A stretch of DNA of 64,000 bases from an uncultured Elioraea sp. (GCA_937928775.1 CALFVI010000019.1:1-64000), one strand, 5' to 3'; positions 37,340 through 47,315 are shown, counted from the first letter of the stretch. Program-made: numbers and translations. The notes: generated by a model not told the origin, from the sequence alone.

Positions 37340-40135
37340 TCAAGCGCGGCCAAGGAAGCTGCGGATCTCGCGCACTGCCTCGGCGAGGCCGACCCTGCGC
37401 ACCCCGACCCCCTCGGGAAGGGAAGCGAGAAGGCGCGACGGCACGCGGGCATCGAGGAGGACGAAACAGCCGCGATCGGTCTCGGCGCGGATCAGCCGCC
37501 CGAAAGCCTGGCGGAGACGCGCGCGCACGATCCGGTCGTCGATCGCGCCTGGGTTTGCGCCACCAAACCGGGCCCGCCGCGCGCGGTGCAGAATGGTCGG
37601 GCGCGGCCAGGGCACGCGGTCGAACACGATCAAGCGCAACGACCGGCCGGGAACATCCACCCCGTCGCGCATCGCGTCCGTGCCCAGCAAGCAAGAATCC
37701 TCTTCGGCACGGAACACCTCGACCAGGGTCGCGTTGTCCATCGCATCGACATGCTGGGCGTAGAGCGTGATGCCCGCTTCGGCGAGCGGCCCCGCGATTC
37801 GGGCGTGCACCTCGCGCAGGCGCGCGATTGCCGTGAACAGGCCCAAAGCGCCGCCGCCAGCGGCCTCGAACAGCGCGCGATAGGCCGAGGCAACCTGGGC
37901 TAGGTCGTCGCGCGCCACATCGGTGACGACGAAGGCGCGCGTGGCAGCCGCGTAGTCGAAGGGCGAAGCGACGGCGGCCCGCACAGCGGGACCGAGCAGG
38001 TGGATCGCCCCCGTCGTCTCCTCCGCTGCCGCCCAACTCGCCTCCTCGCTGCCTGCACCCGAATCGCGCAGCGTGGCCGAGGTGACAAGAAGCCCGTGCG
38101 CGGGTTCGGCCACCACGCGCACGAAGGGAACGGTCGGGTCGACCCAATGCCGACGCATGCCGACATCCATCTCCCGCCCCTGGCGATAGGCGATCTCAAA
38201 CCAATCGACAAAGCGTTCGCCTGGGCCCCCACTCTCGGCCCTCCTCTCTGCCACCGCGCGCAGCATCTCCCGCCATGCGGCGAGCGGCTCGAGCGCGCGT
38301 TTGGTGAGGCTTTTCGCCACACTCTCGATACGCCGCCGAGTCTCGGTCGCCAGCGTGTCGGCCTCTGTCGCGAGCCGATCAAGAAGCCCCTGGCGCAACC
38401 GCGCGAGCGGGTGTTCAAGCCGCGCCAGCGCGCGCTCAAGCCTCTCCGCTGCCTCGGCGAGGCCGGGAATAGTCGGCAGCACCTCGGTCTCGCGTGCCGC
38501 CCCCTCGACCTCGCGCGAGCGGGCAAGCACCTGGGCGCGCACGAGGCGGAGGAAGGCCTCGCAGGGGTTGGCTGCGCCAGGGTCAAGCCCGCCCAGCTCT
38601 GGCCGCTCGGCGTCCGCAAGCCGCGCAAGCCAGCCCTGGTCGGGCAAGGCCTTGGCGGCGACGATGGCGGCAGCGAGCGCCTCGGCCAGCAGGGGCCTGT
38701 CCGCCACCAGGTCCTCGACCCGCCGGCTGAGGCCCCGCGCGCGGCTTCTTCCCCCCTCAGCGCCTCTGATCCAGCGCCTGAGCTCAGCCGCCTCCGCACC
38801 GGACAGAACGGAAGAGAATACCGTGTCCGCCGCATCGAACAGGTGATGGCCCTCGTCGAACACGTAACGGTATGGCAGGGCGGCATCATCAAGCCCTCCC
38901 CAGGCGGCCTGCACCATGACGAGGGCGTGGTTGGCGATGACGAGGCTTGCTGCCCTGGCGCGGCGCACGGTGCGTTCGATGAAGCAGACGCGATAGTGAG
39001 GGCAGGCGGCGTGGACGCATTCGCCGCGTCGGTCGGCGAGACCGAGCGTGTAAACTTGCCCCACGAGCTCCGGCAGCCAGCCGGGAAAATCTGCCCCCAC
39101 GAGGTCGCCGTCGCGCGTCGCCTCGGCCCAGCGGCACATCAGCCCAAGCGCGACCGTGGCGCCACCGCCATGGCCGAGAGCCGCGACCGCCTCTTCGTAG
39201 TTGAGCAGACAGAGGTAGTTCTCCCTGCCCTTGCGCACCACCACGCGGGCGCGTCGTTCCCCCTCTTCCCGGTAGAGGCGCGCGGTTTCCGCTTCGACCT
39301 GACGCTGCAAGTTGCGCGTGTAGGTGCTGATCCAAACGGGGGCCCCGTTCCGTTCCGCCCACAGGCTCGCCGCTGCCAGGTAGCCAGCCGTCTTGCCCGT
39401 TCCCGTGCCGGCTTCCGCCAAAACCATGCACGGGACGCGCTCGGCCAGCCGAGGCGCAAACGCGGCGCAGGCGGCGGAGGCGAAGTCGGCTTGACCGGGA
39501 CGGTTCTCCGCCTCGGGGCCGAGCATCTCGGCCAGCCGTCGCCTCGCCTCCCGGGGGTCGACGGCATGCTGCCCTGGCTGCGGGGGAAGCGGGGTCTCTT
39601 CCCACTCCGTCAGCCGCTCCCAGACCCGTAGCGCATCGGGGGCGGGTGTTGCCTGCGGGGCGGCGAGAGCGGCGAGAACGGAGGCGGCCCAGGGCCAGCC
39701 CGCCTGACCCATCAGCGCGGCGAGCCCGGCTGCGGTCGCGTTGACCGCTGCCGCGCGCGCCGCGGCGAGGCCGCGCAGCAGCGCAATCGCCACCTCGCGG
39801 ATTAGTCCGGCCTCCGCCTCCAGGCCGGCGGGGCGGGAGAGTCCGAGCGCATCAGCAAGCCCCACGGGCGAAGGCACGATCACGTCGGCGGGGCGAACGA
39901 AGGTGAAGAGTTCAAGCACATCGGCGGCCGGGAATGGGCCGAGGCCGAGGCGCCGTGCGGTGGCCGGGGCGTGGCAGACGATCGGTATGCCGCCCCCCTT
40001 CAGCCGTGCCCGCACTGTGTCAGGGTCAGCGGGCACGAGCTCGCCAGAGGGTTCGAGAAGCACAGCGCGGCCATGTCGCGCGGCGATCACCGGCCCGTCG
40101 GGCAGGATCAGCTTCGGCTGCAGGCGTGCGCTCAC
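37340..40135 (-). CDS. ATP-dependent DNA helicase, DinG/XPD type
   Basis: A 931-residue superfamily 2 helicase expected to unwind 5'-3' DNA in repair. About 230 residues of a divergent N-terminal part precede Walker A 'AEAGTGTGKTAGYL' (about 241), an Fe-S-cluster type cysteine region ('ENYLCLLNYEEA', 'ECVHAACPHYRVCF'), the DEGHH Walker B box (about 426), and the C-terminal helicase domain with 'DAMRDGVDVPGRSLRLIVFD' and 'RLRQAFGRLIRAETDRGCFV'. It is divergent from lysS by 50 bp. Confidence 0.92.
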   Translation of the reverse strand: MSARLQPKLILPDGPVIAARHGRAVLLEPSGELVPADPDTVRARLKGGGIPIVCHAPATARRLGLGPFPAADVLELFTFVRPADVIVPSPVGLADALGLSRPAGLEAEAGLIREVAIALLRGLAAARAAAVNATAAGLAALMGQAGWPWAASVLAALAAPQATPAPDALRVWERLTEWEETPLPPQPGQHAVDPREARRRLAEMLGPEAENRPGQADFASAACAAFAPRLAERVPCMVLAEAGTGTGKTAGYLAAASLWAERNGAPVWISTYTRNLQRQVEAETARLYREEGERRARVVVRKGRENYLCLLNYEEAVAALGHGGGATVALGLMCRWAEATRDGDLVGADFPGWLPELVGQVYTLGLADRRGECVHAACPHYRVCFIERTVRRARAASLVIANHALVMVQAAWGGLDDAALPYRYVFDEGHHLFDAADTVFSSVLSGAEAAELRRWIRGAEGGRSRARGLSRRVEDLVADRPLLAEALAAAIVAAKALPDQGWLARLADAERPELGGLDPGAANPCEAFLRLVRAQVLARSREVEGAARETEVLPTIPGLAEAAERLERALARLEHPLARLRQGLLDRLATEADTLATETRRRIESVAKSLTKRALEPLAAWREMLRAVAERRAESGGPGERFVDWFEIAYRQGREMDVGMRRHWVDPTVPFVRVVAEPAHGLLVTSATLRDSGAGSEEASWAAAEETTGAIHLLGPAVRAAVASPFDYAAATRAFVVTDVARDDLAQVASAYRALFEAAGGGALGLFTAIARLREVHARIAGPLAEAGITLYAQHVDAMDNATLVEVFRAEEDSCLLGTDAMRDGVDVPGRSLRLIVFDRVPWPRPTILHRARRARFGGANPGAIDDRIVRARLRQAFGRLIRAETDRGCFVLLDARVPSRLLASLPEGVGVRRVGLAEAVREIRSFLGRA

Positions 40136-40185
40136 CCCCGGCCCCTCACGTTGACCGCCCGCTGACCCGTTCCTAGGTTGCCGCG

Positions 40186-41793
40186 ATGACCGCCGAACCC
40201 GTCCCGTCCTCTGCCGATCTGCGGCATGTCCGCGCTTGGCCGATCCAGGAGGCGTTGCGCGTGGTTGACCGCCTGGCGCGGACCGGCAAGCGCGAGGCGC
40301 TGTTCGAAACAGGCTACGGGCCCTCTGGCCTGCCGCACATCGGCACTTTCGGTGAGGTGGTGCGCACCACTATGGTGCGCCACGCCTTCTCGCGCCTCTC
40401 TCCCCTGCCCTCGCGCCTGATCGCCTTCTCCGACGACATGGACGGGCTGCGCAAGGTGCCGGACAACGTGCCGAACCGCGAACTGCTCGCCCAGCATCTG
40501 GGCAAGCCGCTCACCGCGGTGCCTGATCCCTTCGGCACGCACGAGTCCTTTGGCCATCACAACAATGCCCGGCTGCGCGCATTCCTCGACCAGTTCGGCT
40601 TCGACTACACGTTCGCCTCGTCCACCGAGTGCTACCGTTCGGGCCGATTCGACGGTGCTCTCCTGCGCGTACTTGCGGCCTATGACGAGGTGATGGCGGT
40701 CATCCTGCCCACGCTCGGGCCGGAACGGCGCGCCACCTACGCGCCCTTCCTGCCACTCTGCCCGCGCACGGGGCGTGTGATGCAGGTGCCGATCCTCGAG
40801 CGCAAGCTGGATGCGGGCACGGTGATCTGGCGCGACGAGGAGACCGGGCGGCTGATCGAAACCCCTGTCACGGGTGGGCATTGCAAGCTGCAGTGGAAGG
40901 TCGACTGGGCCATGCGCTGGTACGCGCTCGGCGTGGACTACGAGATGTCTGGCAAGGACCTGATCGACTCCGTCCGCCTCTCCTCGCGCATTTGTCGCAT
41001 CCTCGGCGCGGAGCCTCCCGAGTCGTTCATCTATGAACTCTTCCTTGACGAGAAGGGGGAGAAAATTTCGAAATCGAAGGGCAATGGGCTCACAGTGGAG
41101 GAGTGGCTGGCCTACGCCCCGCCCGAAAGTCTTGCTCAATTCATGTACAACAAGCCACAGACGGCGAAGCGTTTGTATTTCGACGTCATTCCGCGCTCTG
41201 TTGACGAGTATCTCGCCAATGTCGATCGCGCGCGACGCGAACCTCCCGAAGCGCTGCCCGAGAATCCCGCTTGGCACATCCATCTCGGCCACATTCCCGA
41301 CGATGCGGGATCTCCTATCCCGTTTTCCATGCTGCTCAACCTCGCTTCGGTGGTGAATGCGGATCGGCCCGAGATGCTGTGGGGCTTTATTCGCCGCTAC
41401 AACGCGGATGCCACGCCCGAACGGTTCCCCATGTTGGCGCGGCTTGTTGCCCACGCGGTTGCGTACTATCGCGATTTCGTCTTGCCGGCAAAACGCTTTC
41501 GCCAGCCCTCGGCCGAGGAGCGCGTGGCGCTCGCCGATCTGGCGGAGGCCCTGGCAAACGCGCCTGCCGCGGCGGATGCGGAAACCCTGCAGGATTTGGT
41601 CTACGAGGTGGGCAAGCGGCACTTTGGCAGGGAGCAGCTGCGCGCGTGGTTCGGCTGCCTGTATCAGGTGCTGCTGGGCCAGGCGGAGGGCCCGCGCTTC
41701 GGCGGCTTCATCGCCCTCTACGGGGTGGCGGAGACGGTGGCCTTGATCAGGGCAGCGCTGGCGCGAACGGACGCACCGGCGGGTGCCGCTTGA
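40186..41793 (+). CDS. lysS: Lysyl-tRNA synthetase, class I
   Basis: This 535-residue enzyme charges tRNA-Lys. It is the archaeal/spirochaete-type class I form, found in many alphaproteobacteria, not the class II LysS of E. coli. The HIGH motif is '[12 protein letters not shown]' (residues 46-57) and the KMSKS motif is '[10 protein letters not shown]' near residue 293. It overlaps the GTG of the MprF-like gene by 11 bp, which is notable because MprF enzymes use lysyl-tRNA as substrate. Confidence 0.96.
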   Translation: MTAEPVPSSADLRHVRAWPIQEALRVVDRLARTGKREALFETGYGPSGLPHIGTFGEVVRTTMVRHAFSRLSPLPSRLIAFSDDMDGLRKVPDNVPNRELLAQHLGKPLTAVPDPFGTHESFGHHNNARLRAFLDQFGFDYTFASSTECYRSGRFDGALLRVLAAYDEVMAVILPTLGPERRATYAPFLPLCPRTGRVMQVPILERKLDAGTVIWRDEETGRLIETPVTGGHCKLQWKVDWAMRWYALGVDYEMSGKDLIDSVRLSSRICRILGAEPPESFIYELFLDEKGEKISKSKGNGLTVEEWLAYAPPESLAQFMYNKPQTAKRLYFDVIPRSVDEYLANVDRARREPPEALPENPAWHIHLGHIPDDAGSPIPFSMLLNLASVVNADRPEMLWGFIRRYNADATPERFPMLARLVAHAVAYYRDFVLPAKRFRQPSAEERVALADLAEALANAPAAADAETLQDLVYEVGKRHFGREQLRAWFGCLYQVLLGQAEGPRFGGFIALYGVAETVALIRAALARTDAPAGAA

Positions 41794-43843
41794 GGTGGGG
41801 AAGAGGTCCAGGGGCGAGGTGGTGCGGGCAGGCTGGACGGCAGGCGTCAAACGCCACCTCCCGACTATCCTCGGCTTAGCACTCCTAGTCGGCGCGCTCT
41901 ACGTCGTCCAGCGCGAACTCGCCTCGCTCCGCCTCGACGATGTGCTGGCAGCGATGGCGTCGATTCCCCGTCAAGCTCTGGCACTGGCCGCTGTTCTCAC
42001 CGTCGCGGCCTACCTGGTGCTCACGCTTTACGACGCGCTGGGCACGCGCTTCGTCGGCCACCCGCTCTCGTACGGGCGGATTGCCTTCGCCTCCTTCACG
42101 GCCTACGCCCTCTCCCACAACATCGGCTTCGCGATGGTGTCGGGGGCGGCGATCCGTTACCGGCTCTATGCGCTCTGGGGCATGTCGGGGCTGCAGATCG
42201 CGGGCGTGGTGGCCTTCTGCAGCCTCACCTTCGTGCTGGGCGGCCTCACCTTGGGTGGGTTTGTGCTGCTCGCCGTGCCGCACGCCATTCCGGGCTTCGG
42301 GCCGTGGATGCCCAAACCGGTGATGCATGCGGTCGGTGTCGCGATGCTCGGCGTGGTGGGTTTTTACGTCGTCGCTGGGCGGTTGCGCGGGCGGCCCTTG
42401 CGCTTCGGCCGCACCGCGATCCCCTTGCCCGGCCCTCGCCTCGCCCTGATGCAGGTGGGGCTCGCCTCGTTCGACGTGGCGCTGACGGCAGCGATCTTCT
42501 TTGTGTTGCTACCATCTGCCCCTGGGCTCGACTTTCTCGTCTTCCTTGCCGTCTACGTCACGGCGTTGACGGCGGCGATGGCGAGCCACGTGCCGGGCGG
42601 CTTGGGCGTGTTCGACGGTACTGTGCTGCTCGGGCTCTCTGGGCTCGTGCCGACGGCAACGGCGGTTGGCGCGCTCCTTGTCTTCCGCCTGCTCTACTAC
42701 GTGCTGCCGCTCTTTCTCGCCGGCGGTCTGTTCGCGATGAACGAGATCGTGCTGCGGCGGGTGGCGATGGCACGCGCTTTCGACCAGATCGCCCGCTGGG
42801 GGGCGCCGTTCGTCGCCCCGGTTCTGTCCGCCACCGTCACGCTTGCCGGGCTGGTGATGCTGTTCCTCGGCACCATGCCACCCATCGAGGCGCCCTTCGC
42901 CTGGACCGGCGCGACAGCGCGGGTGCCGATCGCCGAAGTGAGCCACTTCGTGGCCTCTCTCCTCGGCGCGATCCTGCTCGTGCTCGCGTATGGGCTGTGG
43001 CGTCGGGTGACGATGGCCTGGGCCTCGGTGCTGGTGACCCTGGTGCTCGCTGCCGGGCTTGCCGCGGCCAAAGGCCATGGCTGGCCTGTGCCGGCACTGA
43101 TGCTGGCGGTCGCTGCTTGCGTGGTGCCGTTCCGCCGCGCCTTCTACCGCGATACGCGCCTGGTCGCGGAACCATTCACCGCCGGCTGGGTGGCGGCGGT
43201 GGTGGCGCTGGCCGTGTGCACGGTGAGCCTTGCCCTATTCACGCACCTCAGGCGGGACTGGATGGCGGAAACCTGGTGGCACTTCGTGCTGGCCGGAGAG
43301 GCTCCGTGGTCGCTGCGCGCCACCATTCTGCTTGGGGTCGTTTTGCTGCTTGTCGCCCTGGTCCGTCTCCTCCGTCCAGCGCGGATCGCGTGGGTCGACC
43401 TCTCTCCGACGACACAGGCGCGTTGGCAGGCGCTGGCCGGGGCACCGCTGCCGGAGCAGGCCGAGGCGCTGGTGTTCGGCGAGGATGGACGTGCGGCAAT
43501 TCCCTTCCTTCGTCTGCCCGGTATCTGGCTCGCGCTTGGCGACCCGGCTGGCGAGGCGACGGATCGGGTCTCGGCGATCTGGCGGTTTCGCGACCTCTGC
43601 GACCAGGAGGGGGTGGATGCGGCGTTCTGGCGCGTCGGGCCGGAGTTATTGTCGGTGTACGCCGATCTTGGGCTGACCGCCTTTCCGATCACGGACGAGG
43701 GCGAGGTCGCACCGGAAAGCCCTGGCGATGCGCCGCCTGCCCGCGCCTATCTGGTCTGCAAGGCGGAGCGCGATCTGGTGCGCCTATTGCCGGTGGTGAC
43801 GCACTTCGAGCGCCAGGCGCTGGCGGCCCGCGAACCCGCGTGA
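41783..43843 (+). CDS. MprF-like membrane protein with shortened aminoacyl-transfer domain
   Basis: The 686-residue product has an N-terminal polytopic flippase part of MprF type ('[20 protein letters not shown]' and '[20 protein letters not shown]') to about residue 530. About 150 residues of the C-terminal DUF2156 domain follow ('[20 protein letters not shown]', '[20 protein letters not shown]'), then the protein stops soon after '[11 protein letters not shown]'. Full-length lysyl-phosphatidylglycerol synthases have about 200 more residues, with a second GNAT fold needed for catalysis. It may act as a lipid flippase only. GTG 41783 overlaps lysS; a later GTG is possible. Confidence 0.85.
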   Translation: MPLEVGKRSRGEVVRAGWTAGVKRHLPTILGLALLVGALYVVQRELASLRLDDVLAAMASIPRQALALAAVLTVAAYLVLTLYDALGTRFVGHPLSYGRIAFASFTAYALSHNIGFAMVSGAAIRYRLYALWGMSGLQIAGVVAFCSLTFVLGGLTLGGFVLLAVPHAIPGFGPWMPKPVMHAVGVAMLGVVGFYVVAGRLRGRPLRFGRTAIPLPGPRLALMQVGLASFDVALTAAIFFVLLPSAPGLDFLVFLAVYVTALTAAMASHVPGGLGVFDGTVLLGLSGLVPTATAVGALLVFRLLYYVLPLFLAGGLFAMNEIVLRRVAMARAFDQIARWGAPFVAPVLSATVTLAGLVMLFLGTMPPIEAPFAWTGATARVPIAEVSHFVASLLGAILLVLAYGLWRRVTMAWASVLVTLVLAAGLAAAKGHGWPVPALMLAVAACVVPFRRAFYRDTRLVAEPFTAGWVAAVVALAVCTVSLALFTHLRRDWMAETWWHFVLAGEAPWSLRATILLGVVLLLVALVRLLRPARIAWVDLSPTTQARWQALAGAPLPEQAEALVFGEDGRAAIPFLRLPGIWLALGDPAGEATDRVSAIWRFRDLCDQEGVDAAFWRVGPELLSVYADLGLTAFPITDEGEVAPESPGDAPPARAYLVCKAERDLVRLLPVVTHFERQALAAREPA

Positions 43844-43852
43844 GTGTCGGCG

Positions 43853-44503
43853 TCACTGGCTTGCCCAGACGATGCGGGCGATCCAGGCCACCTCATCGAG
43901 ATTGAGGCTTCGCCCCGGGTAAGCTGGGTTCAGCGAGGCGAGCTCGATCTTGCGGGCGGATTTGCGCACGAGCTCCTTCGCCATCACCTCGCCTTGGCGT
44001 GTCTTCACCACCACGCGATCGCCGCGGCGCGTCGGCGCGTTCGGCGAGACGATGATGACGTCGCCGTCGCGGTACACTGGCTCCATGGAGTCGCCGCTGA
44101 TCTCGAGCGCATAGGCATTGGGGTCGCTGATCGCGGGCAGTTCGATCTCGTCCCACCCACCTCCTGTCGGATAGCCTGCATCATCGAAGAAGGCATCCGA
44201 CCCCGCCTGGGCGAGGCCGATCAGCGGCACCCGCCGCGGCCCGAGCATACCGGGCCGACGCGCCTGCGCGGTTCCGCCGGTGATGAGGGCGGTGAAAGTC
44301 TCGAGCGGTGCTCCGACGGCGTCGAGGGCTTTGACGATGGTCTCGAAGGAGGGCCAGCGCGGCTTGCCGCCCTGTTTTCGCTTGGAGGGATTGAAGGTGG
44401 TGGGATCCAGTCCCGCCTTGCGGGCGAGCCCTGAGGGGCTGAGCCCGTGTTCGGCGGCGAGGGCGTCGATTGCCTTCCAGACGTCTTCGTGGCGGAGAGT
44501 CAT
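43853..44503 (-). CDS. S24/LexA-type transcriptional repressor
   Basis: The 216-residue product has an N-terminal helix-turn-helix ('HGLSPSGLARKAGLDPTTFN') and a C-terminal S24 peptidase domain. The self-cleavage machinery looks intact: an Ala-Gly bond in 'LAQAGSDAFF', the serine in 'EISGDSMEPVY' and the lysine in 'DRVVVKTRQGEVMAK'. Similar proteins are widespread chromosomal genes in alphaproteobacteria, so it may not be phage-derived, but it diverges from the virion cassette across a 127-bp gap like a prophage repressor. A palindrome TTGTAGG-N8-CCTACAA touches its start codon, suggesting self-repression. Confidence 0.9.
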   Translation of the reverse strand: MTLRHEDVWKAIDALAAEHGLSPSGLARKAGLDPTTFNPSKRKQGGKPRWPSFETIVKALDAVGAPLETFTALITGGTAQARRPGMLGPRRVPLIGLAQAGSDAFFDDAGYPTGGGWDEIELPAISDPNAYALEISGDSMEPVYRDGDVIIVSPNAPTRRGDRVVVKTRQGEVMAKELVRKSARKIELASLNPAYPGRSLNLDEVAWIARIVWASQ

Positions 44504-44524
44504 TGTAGGGACTTTGTCCTACAA
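44503..44524. promoter_or_regulatory. Palindromic operator at the repressor start
   Basis: TTGTAGG-N8-CCTACAA has perfect 7-bp arms and begins at the repressor's start codon. A bound repressor would block its own initiation region and could reach the divergent cassette promoter. Confidence 0.55.
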
Positions 44525-44630
44525 AACCCGACGATCGGCATTAGGAAAGAGTTCCGTTTAGGCTTGCGGTCCTGACACTCTTGTGGGTAAATGTTCCTGT
44601 TTTGTTCACTGCCCAGCCAAGAGGTTTGCT

Positions 44631-45005
44631 ATGCCCGCCGCAGCCACACGCCGCTCCGGACCCGTTCTCGCCGACCTCTCGCGCGCTGAACCGTTCGCCA
44701 GCGCGGAAGAGGCCTGGTTCTGGACCATGGCCGCGCTCGCCGCGCGCAACGCCGGTGCGCGCATCGTCGCTGGCCAGGGGCTGAAGGTCCGCCCCTGTGA
44801 ACCTGACGATGTGATCCGCTGCCTTGATCGTCTGTATCGCCAGCGCCGGATCGACATCGCGCATCTTCACGTGCTACGCCGCTTCGGCGATCTGCAGCGG
44901 GCGCCTGATCCGTATCATCCTGCAGACCGAACCGCGCTCGTGCTCTGGCGCGAGGCCATGTCGCGCCTGGAGTGGCCGTTGAAGATGAAGGGGATCGTGG
45001 CGTGA
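44631..45005 (+). CDS. Conserved hypothetical protein at the head of the virion cassette
   Basis: A 124-residue protein with 'SAEEAWFWTMAALAARNAGA', 'PCEPDDVIRCLDRLYRQRRI' and 'LWREAMSRLEWPLKMKGIVA'. I recognise this type from similar prophage-like loci in Acetobacteraceae but know no function. ATG 44631 follows AAGAGG. It overlaps the next gene by 4 bp and is the first gene after the divergent repressor, so it may be regulatory or early in the programme. Confidence 0.78.
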   Translation: MPAAATRRSGPVLADLSRAEPFASAEEAWFWTMAALAARNAGARIVAGQGLKVRPCEPDDVIRCLDRLYRQRRIDIAHLHVLRRFGDLQRAPDPYHPADRTALVLWREAMSRLEWPLKMKGIVA

Positions 45006-45445
45006 GTCGGTTCCCCGGTCGCGGCGCCGAGCCGCTGGTGTGGATCGCCTTCTCCGGCCGCGCCGACCTCGCCTGGCAGCGTCTGCTGCGCCCGGGCTTC
45101 CGCCATTGCTTCGCCGCGCTCGCCGATCAAGGGGGCTGGACGGTGGTCGACCCTCTGGCGGGGCGGGTGGTGGTCGAGCGACTCGGGGTTGCGCCGGATT
45201 TCGACCTGCCCGCGTTCTGGCGCCGGGCAGGGTTCCGGGTGCTTGGACCGTTCGTCCCCGCGCCGCCGCGCCGCAGCCTGTTTGCTCTCCTCGCCCCCTT
45301 CACCTGCGTGACGGTCTGTCTTCGCCTGCTTGGGCGTGACGATGCGCTCGTGCTGACGCCGCGCGGCCTCTATCGCCGGCTTGCCGTGCTGCTTGCGTCG
45401 TCTGATAGGAAAAAATTCTTGACTAGCACCGCCCTCTCCGCGTAG
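45002..45445 (+). CDS. Conserved hypothetical protein, cassette gene 2
   Basis: A 147-residue protein starting at GTG 45002 within the stop of the gene before. It has 'LVWIAFSGRADLAWQRLLRP', 'RHCFAALADQGGWTVVDPLA' and a hydrophobic stretch 'LLAPFTCVTVCLRLLG' around residue 105. No family or function is recognised. A perfect 11-bp stem-loop follows 63 bp downstream. Confidence 0.72.
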   Translation: MSRFPGRGAEPLVWIAFSGRADLAWQRLLRPGFRHCFAALADQGGWTVVDPLAGRVVVERLGVAPDFDLPAFWRRAGFRVLGPFVPAPPRRSLFALLAPFTCVTVCLRLLGRDDALVLTPRGLYRRLAVLLASSDRKKFLTSTALSA

Positions 45446-45507
45446 AAGGATCGCGCCAAGGGGCGTCCTGTGCCCCGACGGCGCCATCCTCCCTCCCCCG
45501 ACGACTA

Positions 45508-45536
45508 CGGCGGCCGGGCCAAGCACCCGGCCGCCG
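45508..45536 (+). repeat. Perfect 11-bp stem-loop before the virion genes
   Basis: CGGCGGCCGGG pairs with CCCGGCCGCCG around CCAAGCA. It separates the two leading genes from the structural genes and may end or process the transcript; no T-run follows. Confidence 0.55.
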
Positions 45537-45579
45537 GATTATCGTCCGCACCCCACCGCCAGATCATGGAGTGAGCACA

Positions 45580-45831
45580 ATGGGTGGCCTGTTCCGGGCG
45601 CCGAAGCCGCCGGCGCCGCAAGTCGCGACCCCGCCGGCCCCGCGCCCCGGCGCTGCGGCCACGTCTGCCGCCGCATCCGCCGCAGGCAGCGGGGACGAGG
45701 AGCGCGCCCGCCGCCTCGCCGCCCTCGAAGCCCGACGCCTCGGCCGCGCCGGCACTGTCGCCACCTCGTGGCGCGGTGTTCTTGCCGACTCCCTGCCGCC
45801 CGTCCGCCGCAAGTCGCTGCTCGGCGAATGA
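45580..45831 (+). CDS. Small phage protein before the portal gene
   Basis: An 83-residue protein starting 'MGGLFRAPKPPAPQ', with an Ala/Pro-rich N-terminal half and a basic C-terminal half ending 'PPVRRKSLLGE'. Proteins of this type commonly precede the portal gene in T7-like prophages. GTG 45571 is an alternative start, but GGAG lies 8-11 bases before ATG 45580. It overlaps the portal start (ATGA). Confidence 0.72.
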   Translation: MGGLFRAPKPPAPQVATPPAPRPGAAATSAAASAAGSGDEERARRLAALEARRLGRAGTVATSWRGVLADSLPPVRRKSLLGE

Positions 45832-47315
45832 CGCCCTCTCTTCCGCCCGAAACCATCCTGGCTCAGGCCGAGCGGGCCTTCGCCAGGCGCCGCCCGTGGG
45901 AAGCCCTCTGGAAGGACTGCTACGACCACGCTCTTCCGGCACGCCCTGGCGACGGCGCCACCCCGCTTTATGACGGCACCGCCCCCGATGCTGTCGAACA
46001 GCTCGCCGCCTCCCTGCTTGCCGAGCTCACTCCGCCATGGACGCGCTGGTTCTCCTTCGTTCCCGGCCGTGCGCTACCCCCCACGCTGGCGCGCGACGCA
46101 GCCGCGGAGGCGCTGGAGACCGCCGCCGAGACCCTGGCCGGCGAGTTCGAGCGCTCCAACTTCGTGGTCGAACTACACCAATGCTTCCTCGACCTGGTCA
46201 TCGCGGGCACGGCCTGCCTCGCGGTCGAGGAGCTTCCCCCTGGTGAGCCGAGCGCGCTTCGCTTCACCGCCGTCCCGCTCGCTGAGCTCGCGCTCGAGGA
46301 CGGGCCAACGCGACCGCTCGATACGGTCTATCGCAGGCTCCGCTTGACGGTGGCGGAACTGCGCTCGCGCTTTCCTGCCGCGCGCCTGCCAGAACGGCTG
46401 AGCAAAGAGGAGGGCGGAGGAGAAGCGGTTGGCCACACCGTGATCGAGGCGGTCGTGCCGGATGGCAGCGCCTATGCCTATACGGCCATCTTGCGCGACG
46501 ACGACGAGCCCTTCGTACTTGCCCGCGGCCGCTTCGAGGCTTCGCCCTTCATCGCCTTCCGTTGGATGAAGGCGCCCGGCGAGACCTACGGCCGATCCCC
46601 CGTTATGAAGGCTCTGCCCGACATCCGCACCGCCAACAAAGTGGTCGAGCTCATCCTGAAGAATGCCTCGATCGCCGTGACGGGGATCTGGCAAGCGGAC
46701 GACGACGGCGTGCTCAACCCAGCCAACATCCGTCTCGTGCCGGGCGCGATCATCCCAAAGGCGGTCGGCTCATCTGGCCTCACCCCTCTTGCCGCACCGG
46801 GCCGCTTCGATGTCAGCCAGATCGTGCTCAACGACCTTCGCGCGCGAATCCGCCACGCCCTGCTCGCCGACCGGCTCGGCCCGGTTCAGGGCGCACGTAT
46901 GACCGCGACCGAGGTGATGGAGCGCTCGGCTGAGATGGCGCGCCTGCTCGGCGCCACCTTCGGGCGGCTGCAGACCGAGCTCCTCTATCCGCTGATCGAG
47001 CGCTCTCTTGCCGTGCTGCGCCGCCGCGGTCTCGTGCCGCGCTTCGCTCTCGACGGGACAGAGGCGGCGATCGTCTGGCGGTCGCCGCTCGCACAGTGGC
47101 AGGCGCGGACGGAGGCCTCCGGCACGCTCGCCTGGCTTGAGGTGGTGCGCGCGCTCGGCCCCGCCGCCGCCGGCACCGCCGACCTCGCCGCCGCCTCGCG
47201 TTGGCTCGCCTCGCTCTACGGCGTGCCGCCCGACCTCGTCGTGTCCGAGGCGGAGGAACGCGCCGCCCTCGCCACCCTCGCGCTTGATCCCCTCGCCCCC
47301 GACGCCTCCGCCTGA
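45828..47315 (+). CDS. Portal (head-tail connector) protein, T7 gp8-like
   Basis: The portal forms the 12-subunit ring through which DNA enters and leaves the capsid. The 495-residue product has 'WKDCYDHALPARPG', 'YDGTAPDAVEQLAASLLAEL', 'WTRWFSFVPG', 'RWMKAPGETYGRSPVMKALP' and 'KVVELILKNASIAVTGIWQA', the pattern of podovirus head-to-tail connecting proteins. ATG 45828 overlaps the previous stop; the longer frame upstream is in another gene. Scaffold and capsid follow. Confidence 0.92.
   Translation: MTPSLPPETILAQAERAFARRRPWEALWKDCYDHALPARPGDGATPLYDGTAPDAVEQLAASLLAELTPPWTRWFSFVPGRALPPTLARDAAAEALETAAETLAGEFERSNFVVELHQCFLDLVIAGTACLAVEELPPGEPSALRFTAVPLAELALEDGPTRPLDTVYRRLRLTVAELRSRFPAARLPERLSKEEGGGEAVGHTVIEAVVPDGSAYAYTAILRDDDEPFVLARGRFEASPFIAFRWMKAPGETYGRSPVMKALPDIRTANKVVELILKNASIAVTGIWQADDDGVLNPANIRLVPGAIIPKAVGSSGLTPLAAPGRFDVSQIVLNDLRARIRHALLADRLGPVQGARMTATEVMERSAEMARLLGATFGRLQTELLYPLIERSLAVLRRRGLVPRFALDGTEAAIVWRSPLAQWQARTEASGTLAWLEVVRALGPAAAGTADLAAASRWLASLYGVPPDLVVSEAEERAALATLALDPLAPDASA

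Noticed and set aside
38000-39631. 543-codon plus-strand open frame inside the dinG-type gene
   Set aside because: Helicase motifs are all in the minus-strand frame; this one has no recognisable pattern.
44504-44630. Sigma-70 promoter for the virion cassette
   Set aside because: TTGCGG with a TAAAT-like hexamer 17-18 bases later can be found, but the match is too weak to list as a feature.
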